Below, piece by piece: positions 24,022 through 64,000 of a stretch of DNA of 64,000 nt. Both the position numbers and the translations under genes were made by a program. Below the pieces are notes generated by a model. The model was not told where the DNA came from and made no database searches. It saw only the letters and a program-made list of their open reading frames with translations. Within the stretch, counting starts at the first letter, position 1; every line of letters begins with the position of its first letter. Source of the DNA: Emydura subglobosa (taxonomy: Eukaryota > Chordata > Testudines > Chelidae); the NCBI GenBank assembly GCA_007922225.1, contig ML679960.1, positions 1,192,032 through 1,256,031 on the forward strand, written 5' to 3'.

Positions 24022-27000
24022 TTTATTCATTGTATAAATTTCAATTTCCTTTGAAGATTACAAAACCTGCCACTTGACAGGGATGCAAGCAATGATATCT
24101 TTTCAGGACTGTTCCTGGTTACATCTGGAACAGTTTAGATTACACATTAATAGTATGATTAGAAAATTTCCTAGATCATACTCTGAATAAAACAATCATT
24201 TAAAGTATTCAGTACTATTTAACCTTTTTACTAGCATTTTAATTCTATGACAGCAGTGCCAAGCATCTAAAAGATGCTATTTTGTCTACCAAAGGGTACA
24301 ATACAGTTGAATTCCTGCTACAGTACCTTAGACTCACTTATATGCCATGCGGAGGAAACTAGTATAAAGCATGATTGTATAGAATTGTAGAAAAATATTT
24401 TATCTGTGATTTCATTATTTTTAAAAATTGTTTTAAGTAGATTCCCTCCACCCCCACTAGATTGTAAAATAATTACATCCCTTATGAGTACTCCTTCCCT
24501 TTGATTAGGTCGAGTATCAAGATAAAGCTAATCATTTACATTATTTTCGTGAGTGAAAACTCATCCATTAACCATTGATGCTTACCAAGGAATGATATAC
24601 CTAGAAGCCTCTTTCCAATAATAGAAAAGCTGAGTTTTAGTTGGTATACTACATTTACAAAAACAAAGCAAACAAAAAACAAACAAAATAACTCTATTTC
24701 CTTATGCCTTTTTTTCTTAAAAAATCATTTTAAATACTTCATTTGAAAAATTCAGTATACATTTTGTTCAGCACTAATAGTGATTATGAATAAAGATCTT
24801 CACCCTTGCTAGATATAGATCTAATTTAATGAGTAGGGTACTACTCTCTCCCTCTGCTCTCACGTACTCTGACACACAACTGGCAATTTTGCTTCAAAAA
24901 TAGGCTATTCACCTGTAGCTGCACTTCTCCATTTTTCCTCTTCCATGAAGCTAAAGTCACTTGCTAGGCTTTGCAGAACAAGGAGCAGTAGTGAAAATTT
25001 ACACAGTGGGTCATACACCTTTCAAGTGTGTGTGGTAAGAGCTAAGGCTGCATCTAAGCAGCAGCATGTTAATTTCCCATCCTTAGTTTCTAAGTAATTG
25101 CAGTTACAAAAACATGCCAAAGATAAATGGGAAGAAAAATGATGAGTGTGGATCCCTGAAAGAGACACATATAAAACTAGGTTAATTTGCCTGTAAAACT
25201 TATTTCCTTCAAGGAAATACTCCAATTTGTCTAAACTAAGATTTAAAGATATATTAATCTAGACTTAAATTTGACCATCTTAGGATGCATTAAAATACAA
25301 TAAGTTTGTCTTGACTAGTCTTTATGGTGTTTAGGTCATTTTATACAACTCGATCTAACAATACACCTTCAAAAAACTACTCTATCAAGCCTGAGGTATG
25401 GGCCATTTAAGAAACTAAAACCAGTATCGTTTGCTTGCTTGTTCATATACACATTAAAATGTGGAACAGCATCTGTGTAAAGGAAACATACTGATCACAT
25501 TCACACTTCTTAATAGCCTCTGCTTGGATATAGTGACTACAAAGAGCAGTAAGCATGGGGGAAACAAAGGTGACTTTGCAGAGTTTAAAATATTTAAGCA
25601 TATGTTACCTGAAAGCAACCCTATTTGTGCTTCCCTCTTTCAGACAGAACCAGGCAGAGGAGTATTTCTAGCTTAAACAGAGACTACCATACAAAATCAA
25701 ACCTCTGAAATTAGACAACTGTTAAAATGTATATTTTCTAACAGATTTCTGCCACAGTCATTTATCTTGATATTGCCATAACTTTTGTGGATTAGGTACA
25801 CACATTCTCAAAAGACAGAGATACATAGTCTTGCAAGGCAAAGAGGGTACAATGAAACTGATGGATTTGTTAGTTTCTGACACCGTTTGGGGCGATGATG
25901 GAAGTAGTACTTGCAGCCCATTATGGAAATGTGTATGATGCATGCTGGGTATAAGGTTTCTGATCTATAGGTTGAGTTTGGAAAGGAACAGAGAGGCAGA
26001 ATTAATGCAGCAACCCTAACATTAAAAGATTTCAGGAATACAGAAATTATCATATATTAGTAGCTATTGTCCTTCTGGTCTTTTATATTGACTATAACAC
26101 CAAATGTTTCAGAGGAAGGCATAAAACCCCATAGCGCTCCCATTTATTAAGTATATATGGGGTATTCCTTCCTGAATTCAGTTGCTGACCATCTTATGAT
26201 TTGAAGCAAAATAACCGAAAGCCTATATAATTATTCCAGCAGTACTGTTCTAAAATTGTATCTATTGGCTAGATTTGACTTAATATTTAACCTTAATCTT
26301 CAAAAGAAGAAATTAAAAAGATTCCAGGAGACATGGTTTCTTAATTTTTGTCCAGACTGATTTATAGCTGCTGAAGGACCCGAACAGACATGCTGAAAGA
26401 CGAGGAGATTACCAAACGGTTTTTAGGTTAACACCATTGGTGCTGCAGCCAATCTCAAAGGAAAGACTATCCTGCAAATGGCTTTTTCCCACCTCAACAT
26501 AAAAGATTTTTTTCTTGCATAATGGGTGAATCCTCAACAGAATGAGTCACCACTCAATTGTAGAACACTGGTTAAGGAAGAAATGGCTAATTCCTCTGAA
26601 GATAATAGTGAAACAAGTATGTTCAAGAAACCTGTTTGACTTTTTGATATTTATAAGGTAAGAACCCTCCAGTTAAAAGGTTATTTTTTAATAACACAAA
26701 GCAACATTAAAAATCCTCTATTTCCTTTGGATTACCATGCCCCACTGAGGACCAGGGTACTTCTTGAGAGCCCTGCTAAAGTTCTGGATTTTGCCTTGGA
26801 AAGACCCCAACTCTTCATCATCCTTGCCAAATTTAGATCAGCACCATGGCAAGGTATTAAGAAATAAGACACATCAGGTTTCACAGACAGGTTTAAGAGA
26901 GGAACCCTTATTATTACTATTTATTTGTATAGGGCCTTTCTTGTTATCTAGAGCCTTTGAGGGACCTCAGCATAGATAGCACCAAACTAACTACAAAGCC

Positions 27001-29214
27001 TCTAGCTTTTCAGCTCTTTCTAATAGCTGGAGCATGGAGTCAACATAATTCCCCCACACTTCTGATTTTGGATTAAGACTATCTGACAACATCATTTTCT
27101 GTTTGGCATTTTAACACCAGTGATCAAGTTGACTCTGGAAGCTAAACAGTATCTTCTTCAATTAAAATCCCTTCCCTTTTCCAATTTTCTATTTCTGCTC
27201 CCCTTTCAGAGATCCTCACGATTATACAGAGACAAGAATGTCTTCCCTCCTTCAATTTACAGCATTAAACAGACAAGGTATGATTTTTATCCCTACCTCT
27301 CACTTACCACACTGGCTAGTTACTTAACTGTAAAGTTCTAGGCAGCTTGCAAAAACCTAAGCTTTCCTGTTTACCAAGGAATACCTAAAAAGCTTCTGGC
27401 AGAGTCTTTATACCATGTTCATATGGATCAAAGAATCAGAGGGAGGAAATCTGTGGTGTCACATTAATGGAGGACTTCATTCTCTCTTTCCANNNNNNNN
27501 NNAAACTAGCAAATTAGTTATTGGAAAAATAACTGAAGACTAATTAAACAAGAATCACATTGCATTTGTGCCAATCTCTTGATTTTTAAACAGTAATGTT
27601 CACAGAAAATGTGCACTACGTTCCATATTTAGCAGCTTTGGATATTTCTGTAAAGGGTATTTGATACAGTCAGTCACCTGATGTACCATTTTCTTTGGCA
27701 GAACAGGATATCAACCAAACTTTAACATGCTCCAGTGCACTCTCTATTTGGGCAACTGCTGCTTCAAGATCAGCTGTTTGCACTGAATCACAAAGGCAAG
27801 CACATTTTATAATTTGTGTCGCCAGAACTTAAACTAAGAGCCTTTTACACACATATTAAAAGGAAAAGTGGGAAGAACACTGGCATCAAGGTACATGAAG
27901 AAGGTGGTTTTGTTTTACTTGACTTGGACAGTACAACTTTAAGGATGCCTGGACTGGCAATGAAATGTCAAGGAGACCAATTATGATGCTAGACCCACAG
28001 AAGTCAATTGAAAGTATTGGATGGTTCTCCTCTGACTCTGCTTTGGATTGTAAACTGAGAGCATCACAAGAATGAAAAAAATGATATTCGCCAGTCCAGT
28101 ATATTCTAACCACAAGAGACAAAGTTTAAATCCATTTTTTTGTAAGCTGCTGTTTATCAATGGACACTATCTTTTGCTTTAGCTTCAGCATTACATTTCT
28201 TCTCTAACTCTCTAATGCCAGCACTGCTGAACAAAATGTGTCAGCTCTTAACTAAAGTCATAAAATAAAAGTAAAAATATTAAATGAATTATAACAAAAA
28301 GCAAGAAATAATTGTCTTGAAGGGGGAAAAGTAACAATGATTCCTGAGTCCTGTAATTGGTGGGGAAAAAAGAGATGGGCAATGTGGAACAAGTTACTTT
28401 TTCTTATGGATGCGTTAACTATTATGTGTGTGTGATGGTGAGAAACCCACTGTTTAAATTTTTAATACTATAACATTTCTCTGGTTTTCATAACAGACAT
28501 GCAACTTCAAAACATGGGAATGTAGAAAAGACAGACAAGGAGAAATACACATTCATAGTATTACATTCAATAGCTGTTTAACAGTCAGGCTGTTTTAGAG
28601 CTGTCCAACAATACTGATTAATCCAGGTGAACTGTTTAACCAGAGTTAATTGTCAAAATGATTAATAAACTCTAAATAAACCAAGGCATGTATACATTAA
28701 AGAAAACAGCACAGAAAAGTACTGCTTATGAATTGTTTACAAAAACATACAAAATGTTGGATGGCACAAAGTATACAGTGCTAATATAAACAGATTGTTT
28801 AAGCTAAGTGCTTAACATAAACTGTCCATCCCAACGTGTAACAAAGAATATTTTAGGGGACAAAAAATATTTCTTATAAAAATAATGCTATATGGTGCAG
28901 AGTGCTTTATTCAGTGTATTTTTATGATAGAGTTGGCATTCATAATTCTTCTAGTTTATTCAATCAGTGAACAAATTCATTTTCATTGTTTCCACTTTTC
29001 ACTCCATCCAAAGCTCCAGAAAGTTCAGTAATTTCTCATCAATAGTTTAAAGGGAGAATAGATGAAAGCAGTAGCAACAACAGGAGCAGCAGCATTATGG
29101 GTACCAGCTGGGACAGTGTGTGCTTGGCAGGTATCTGTCAGGTATGTGCTACTTGCTGCCATGATTTGTGCTATCATCTTACACTATGGTACCAAGTATC
29201 TGGTTGAGGTCACT
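24022..29214 (-). other. RPS6KA3: Candidate RPS6KA3 3' UTR
   Basis: Downstream of the RPS6KA3 stop is 5.2 kb of AT-rich DNA in which I recognise almost no transposons except short L2-like tails, unlike the repeat-rich introns. Minus-strand AATAAA signals occur at 28911-28906 and 24027-24022, among others. The mammalian RPS6KA3 mRNA has a 3' UTR of several kb (established knowledge), so this whole stretch could be UTR. The distal end is a guess. A 10-N gap lies inside at 27493-27502. Confidence 0.4.
27493..27502. other. Assembly gap (10 N)
   Basis: Ten consecutive n bases. The true gap size is unknown. Confidence 1.
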
Positions 29215-58894
<29,680 letters not shown>

Positions 58895-59664
58895 CTAGAA
58901 TACAACGTAAATTTGTGAGAATAAATATTTTCTAAACACTGAAGAATGCAACAGATAAATGTTTTCATTTGTACAAATGCACAACATTCTCCACCAATAT
59001 TTCCAGGGATGCTGGCTACAATCAATACTTGGTTCCTTGAGTCCTGGGTAGTGGGGCAGGAAAAAATCTTTTGGAAGAATATGTAAAGTTCTTCAGGTGG
59101 ATAGGATGTTGGTGGATAACAATACTGTTGTTCAGGTCACAATGATAAATGGGATGTTGCAGTAAATAATACTTCAACCATTCATTTAATAAAGCATAAA
59201 GCCCCTGTCTTTGCTTGTGCTATTGAATCCTGAATGGATGACATTGCTGGACTGATTTTAGTATGGTTGTCTCCAGCTAGGCACCTGGAGCTAGATCCAC
59301 AAAGGGACTTAACTTATAGGCACCCTGCCACCCAGTGGGATTCACAACTCCAAGTTAGGTACCTAGGCTCGCTATACAATGCATGAGGAGAGAATGGCAC
59401 TTAAGAATGAGATCCACATAAGCCAGCATGCTGAGAGGGGAGCCACCTAAGCTAGTCAATAGGAAATGCAGAGAAGGGTGGGTCCTAAACCTGCCCCTCA
59501 AAGTGAGTTAGGTATCTAACTCCAGGCTGTAAGGGACGACTATCTCTGCTTGGGATTCTCAGCTATGAACCTTCTTCTCCTACAGTTAGATGTCCAAGTT
59601 GTTACTTGCAACAACACCAGAGGAAGTAGTAGTACTGCCCCACCCACCCGCTGATAATTTTTAG

Positions 59665-59735
59665 ACCTATGGTTAGAGCATTCACCTGGGATGTGGGAGA
59701 ACCAGGTTAAATTTCTCTACCTGATGTGGAGAAGG
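59665..59735 (+). repeat. tRNA-like (SINE-like) segment
   Basis: An A-box-like TGGTTAGAGCATTCACCTGG is followed at suitable spacing by a B-box-like CCAGGTTAAATTTC. The second copy at 59891-59955 has AAGTGGTTAGAACATTCTC and ACCCATGTTCACATACC. Both are degenerate and part of the larger element, so they are not tRNA genes. Confidence 0.5.
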
Positions 59736-60187
59736 GATCTGAACTTAAGGCATTCTCCCAAGAGGAGGGAAACCCATCCACTGGGCTGTAGGGTATTTGG
59801 GGGTGGGTGTGTCTCAGACTCTCTGTTGAAGTGTTCCACTGTATATAAAATAACTGAATATGCACTGGGCCAGAGAAAGAGGGGTTGTTCTATAGCTAAG
59901 TGGTTAGAACATTCTCATAGAAGGGGAGACCCATGTTCACATACCTGTTCCACCTCAGGCAGAAGCAGGATTTGTGTCTATGTTTCCCACATTCTAGATG
60001 AGTATCCTAACCACTGAGCTATAAGTTATAAGGCAGGCAACCACCACAACCACCACCTCCTATTTTGTGTGGGTTTAGACATGATCTGAGTATGCCTACT
60101 AGATTAAACCCCACTGGCAAGAAAGAGGGGGCAACACCTAGTTTGAGAATCCCACTAGGGCTTAGGTTCATGCACCCTGGCAGAAAC

Positions 60188-60797
60188 ATAGGCCTCGTCT
60201 GCAGCGGCGGCAGCATGTAGCTATGTGTAGCTACATGTGACAGTGAAAAGCAAGCTGTGTCCAGCTTGCATTGTGTAGCTACATGCAACCGTGAAAGGGT
60301 CTGACGGGGGAGGCTCTGACAGGGGGAAGCAGCAGGCTCCCTGCTGCTGGGGCATTTTGCTGCAGCAAGGAAAGGTTTTGGCAGCTTCCCACTGTGGAAC
60401 CTTTCACAGCAGCAAAGACAGACTCTGGCAGTGGGGAGGCAGCAGAGAAAACTCTGGCAGTTTCCTGCTGCCAGGGCCTTTTGCTGCAGCAGGGAAAGGC
60501 TCCAGCAGAGAAGAGTTGATGGATCCTTTCCCTGCTGCCTCCCCACTACCAGAGCCTTTTGCTCTGACAGGGAAAGGCTCTGCCAAAGGGAAGGCAGTGG
60601 GACACTATACTGTTAAAAATAGCATAGGAGGGACATGCAGAGACGTGCGTAGGGTATATATCCTAGTATTTTGGTGTGTCTGTACTTGACAAATCTAAGC
60701 AGCGCCTCACCATCTACACTGCTATTTATATCCATGTCAGGGGTGTGTGCAACGTATGTACTCTATATATCAACAAAAGTGTAGACATATCTTTAAG
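60188..60797. repeat. Nested GC-rich repeat with tandem CAG/CTG-type blocks
   Basis: It begins near AGGCCTCGTCTGCAG and ends GTGTAGACATATCTTTA, the style of another non-autonomous DNA transposon. The middle (60295-60600) has several repeats of an AGGGAAAGGCTC(C/T)-containing block joined to GCAGCAGG/CTGCTGCC. TGTAGCTACATG palindromes occur at 60225-60290. Confidence 0.5.
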
Positions 60798-62039
60798 CAC
60801 CTAGGAAACTTTAATAGTGGAAATTTAGGCACCTACAGACTTCAAGCGCCTACAGAGAGTTAGGTAGTAGCTGAGTGAGAGTTTTGAGGAGCTCAGTGAT
60901 GCCTATATGTTGGACTTAAGAGCTTAACTGCCACTTCAGGCACCTAAATCCTTTTGTGGATCTAGCCCTTGGAGCAGCAGCAAGGTGATATAAGTGACAT
61001 GTGAAATCAGAAAAGGGAAAACCCCTGCGATTTTGAGTGGGTTCAGTTAAACATCCTAAATTCAGATGCTTCTTAGAATCTATGGAAGCCCCCAACCAGA
61101 CTATGACGTTGCCCTACACAACCATCTCTGCTTTAACAAGTACTATTTTCTCCTACCTACTGTCTTCTTGGAGTGAAGTCTAATGGTTTGCTACTCACAT
61201 GTGGTATAATTGAAAATGTCTGGTGGGCTCACTTTTGCCATCTGCCACTGAAGAGGACAAGCCCGTGCCTCCTCATGATGCACTGCTTCCTTTCCTCTCT
61301 TCCACCTGGGTTGTGGGGTTTTCCCCGATGTCTCCTCCCTCTTTTGATCTCTTATCCCTTTCCTCCATGAGTTCCTGAAGCCATTGTTTCTAGCTGCATC
61401 CTTCTTTCCCCCTGCCCACTCCACTGCCTTCCTTCCTCATGCTTTATTTCTGCTTCTTGGAGAAGAGGAGCTCCAGCAGAGGTAGCAGATAGTAACAGCA
61501 ACATAGAAGAAAGTGAGGCAGTGAACAACAGTCCGTGAGAGCTTGGAGAAGGACTAGTAGTGAGAACACCGCTCTATCCCAGCTATTCAGGACAGAGAAA
61601 GCTACCTGTAACCCAAGCACAAAAATCAGATCTACTCCTGATAGAGTAGGCCAAATTCCCAGATAAGTTGATATTAAAGAAACAGAAAGCATTTCTGGGG
61701 AAAAGTTGGTAAATGTTTTCTTTCATAATTTGAATGTGCTGAATCTGAAAATGATGTTTACCAAGCTGAATTTTGTACTTTAAGGTAAGTAAAAACGAAA
61801 TGGCTACTATTTGTAACTTAAAAAAATAAAGTACAGGAGAGGTATTCAATATCTTTCCTGCTAATATCACAGAAGGTACAGTAGAACCAAAATTCAATGA
61901 GGATGTCCTGGCAAAATGGTTTAATGGACACAAATGACTGTCAGTCAGCTGTTAAAACACAAGCATGGGATTAAAACACAAGCACTTTTCCTCAAACATT
62001 AATTTGAAAATGCAATATCTGGCCGGCCAAATTTTAATG

Positions 62040-63295
62040 AAGAGCACAGTAAAAATAACTCTCCATTAACTAAATACAGCTACAAGCCTATCACTTGGTC
62101 CCCATCTAATGAAGTTAATACTCTGAATATGGTGGCAAAAAGATTGGCACAAGTCATATATCTTCAAAAGAAACATGTAGGCTTGACTATTGATCAAGCA
62201 CTCTTTCCTTTTCTGATGGACTATACCAGAATATAAAGATATCCCGATTCCACATTTAGAAGGTCTACATATATCAATGAACTTCCTAAAAATGTTGGGG
62301 CAACATACATAGGATTCTGGACTGTTGAATATGTGGACTGAAAGTGAAATTTCAGGTAGACAAATGATAAGAGCATGTGATTTTTGGTAAAAATTATACA
62401 AAAGCCACATGTGCTCACAAGATAACTCTACAGGCAGCATGGCAACTGTTATTATCACAATTTATGAGCTATCTATAGCAATATAAAAAAACCCTGAAAG
62501 ATAAACTCCTGGATGTTGCAAAATCTGAGGCTGAGGAAGATTAAAACAATCTACTGTCTATTTTGTCATTTGCACGTTTCTGTGATCAGATGGCATCATT
62601 TGTGCTCAGCAACACGAACAATCATCCCAATTTGCAGTACCTTTGTTAGTACGTGTGTATCCCTCCTACTCTTCCCCAGAGCTCAACACGATGGAATTTG
62701 GGAGCTTCATCTGTATGCCTTCAAAAGAATGCTTCTGTTCTTTCACCAGTATTACCACACAAATTATACTTGATTGGGATCTGTGTACTAAACAGAAACA
62801 CACCAGCCCCCTCTGGAAGTACTTGAAGAGTTCCATAGAGGCAACTAGTTTGTGAAAGGATCCAACCACAGATTCAAATCAGGTAGATCCAGACCACTCC
62901 CAAGTGCGGCTCAATGCCACTGGTAAGAGAGAAGGAGGAATTATAGGTATCACAGGAATGGCCTCAGCCCTAGCAGGTGGGCTCTCTCTATAATCTACAT
63001 GCCCAAATTGCAGCCCAAACCAGAAAACTGTTCAGTCTTGGACTTGATAATCAAATTACTTGCAATGAATCCATACCAGCACAAGTCAGCATGATCATGA
63101 TAATGAAAATAAAGCGCTGACACTTCAAAGACTCAAATTATTCACTAGTGAGCCAGCCTTCAACAGACTACAAAACATTGGAATAAAGGATTTGGCTACA
63201 GAAGCAATTCAAAAAGCTCTGCTGAATGAAGAAACATTTGGCCAAGAGCAACTGAATACCTTTGTTCAGGAAAGGCTCATGACACTAAGGCTGTA
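62040..63295 (+). pseudogene. Degenerate coding-like remnant, unknown family (possibly viral envelope-like)
   Basis: Plus-strand translation gives several blocks with protein-like composition, broken by stops and frameshifts: SYKPITWSPSNEVNTLNMVA (about 62080), FAVPLLVRVYPSYSSPELN (about 62630), GGIIGITGMASALAGGLSL (about 62935) and FNRLQNIGIKDLATEAIQKA (about 63160). A basic stretch directly before the Gly/Ala-rich hydrophobic block, followed by a helical segment, recalls the cleavage-site/fusion-peptide layout of viral fusion proteins. This is pattern resemblance only. It is non-functional and no family is assigned. Confidence 0.3.
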
Positions 63296-64000
63296 GCTGC
63301 AGAAATGCCACACTAGCACGCACTGCGGCCTGTAAATGCAAGGGGTGTGTTGGCACACATAGGCACTATTAAATTATGCCTGTTTAACCAATGTGCAGCA
63401 TATATAGTAACTGTTTTTACTGGAATAAAAACCTTAGAAAATTACAATTTTCAAATTTTACTTACATTTTTAACTACAATTTAGAAGATAAAATATTTAA
63501 AATTCAGCTTGGTAAACATTTATTTCAGGTTCAGTACCTTTAAATTATGAAAGATAATTTGTTTACCTACTTTCCCCTGAAAATGCATCTTACATCTTAT
63601 TTTACAGAGAATATTCTCAGTTTATGACCAAAACCAGACTGCTGGCATGTATACAAATACCTCTGTTGGAATTCAAAGGTTCCTTGTGAGTAGCCTGTAT
63701 ATCAGACTGCAGGAGTGTGTGAAACCAAACTGAACAGTTCTATCTTAATGTCTGAAAGGTTCTATAATTCTAAAAGATAAACTACTTCAAAATATAAACT
63801 TAAAAAAAGATTTTAAAGTCTGCCAAACTCTGTTCCTGCTTTGCCAGTTACACAATTTTCCCCGTTGGTACAGACAAGTTTTATTGCCTTTTATTCATTA
63901 TCATTATTATAGCACTTTAGAAAACCTAGAGCTGATTCACTTAGCATTCCTTAGTACTTTTTAACATACATTAAAAACTTTGTTAAAACATTAAGGATTT

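Larger units (their letters stand above)
59289..60972. mobile_element. Large non-autonomous inverted-repeat element with nested insertion
   Basis: The left end GCTAGATCCACAAAGGGAC and the right end CCTTTTGTGGATCTAGCCC are inverted repeats; TAGGCACC and GGCACCTAA follow inside on both arms. The 1.7 kb interior has no coding frame but carries tRNA-like segments (59665-59735, 59891-59955, and one reversed near 60001-60030). A second repeat lies nested at about 60188-60797. Confidence 0.7.
58895..64000. other. RPS6KA3 intron, partial, to the right window edge
   Basis: No further RPS6KA3 exon was found: the next one upstream should encode the segment ending in the Lys451 AVK motif, and no such sequence is visible on the minus strand. 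Contents are the large inverted-repeat element at 59289-60972, the coding-like remnant at 62040-63295, and AT-rich intron. Confidence 0.65.

Noticed and set aside
59665..59955. Possible tRNA genes
   Set aside because: A- and B-box-like words are present, but the cloverleaf is not complete and both copies are embedded in a transposable element; SINE-like, not functional tRNA genes.
61173..61692. Short open frames in the 61.1-61.7 kb CT-rich stretch
   Set aside because: They come from a pyrimidine-rich sequence open on both strands; no protein family resemblance.
63461..63490. Possible upstream RPS6KA3 exon near a CTTACATTTTTAACTAC stretch
   Set aside because: A donor-like and AVK-like fragment can be imagined, but the translation does not match the expected kinase small-lobe sequence.

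Overview
This is a 64 kb piece of a vertebrate nuclear genome with spliced genes, a CpG-island promoter, long introns full of transposons, and one 10-N assembly gap (27493-27502). Two conserved genes are recognised, both on the minus strand. EIF1AX (translation initiation factor eIF1A) has its start codon at 16843 and runs leftward to 1222; the tiny terminal exon is not visible and probably lies beyond the left edge. RPS6KA3 (RSK2, a MAPK-activated S6 kinase) is represented by its last seven coding exons, 58894 down to the stop at 29215; the rest of the gene lies beyond the right edge. This order and orientation match the EIF1AX-RPS6KA3 neighbourhood of human Xp22.12. The seven RPS6KA3 exons encode 289 residues that fit human numbering 452-740.

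The repeat content points to a non-avian sauropsid, most likely a turtle (inference). There are four DIRS-type tyrosine-recombinase retrotransposon copies or fragments, crocodile/turtle-type CR1 LINE 3' ends, hAT non-autonomous elements with 8-bp target duplications, a retroviral-type solo LTR, and several palindromic MITEs.

Layout: 1-16843, EIF1AX exons and introns, with a DIRS fragment at 10.2-11.9 kb; 16.2-17.4 kb, CpG-island promoter; 17.4-24 kb, intergenic DNA with an LTR at 18.6-19.3 kb and old repeats; 24.0-29.2 kb, AT-rich and nearly transposon-free, a candidate RPS6KA3 3' UTR; 29.2-58.9 kb, RPS6KA3 C-terminal kinase exons separated by introns carrying a CR1 with a hAT inside it (31.5-33.1 kb) and three DIRS copies (35.2-41.0, 42.8-50.9, 54.0-57.9 kb); 58.9-64 kb, an RPS6KA3 intron with a large inverted-repeat element (59.3-61.0 kb) and a degenerate coding-like remnant (62.0-63.3 kb).

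The most unusual segment is at about 49.38-50.24 kb. Inside the gag part of the second DIRS copy sit a run of 13 G, a GC-rich 20-21 bp minisatellite, and a strongly AT-rich 196-codon open reading frame on the plus strand. This protein resembles nothing I recognise; composition, strand and codon use are all foreign to the flanks. A second notable feature is a GC-AG intron after the RPS6KA3 exon at 34371-34488.
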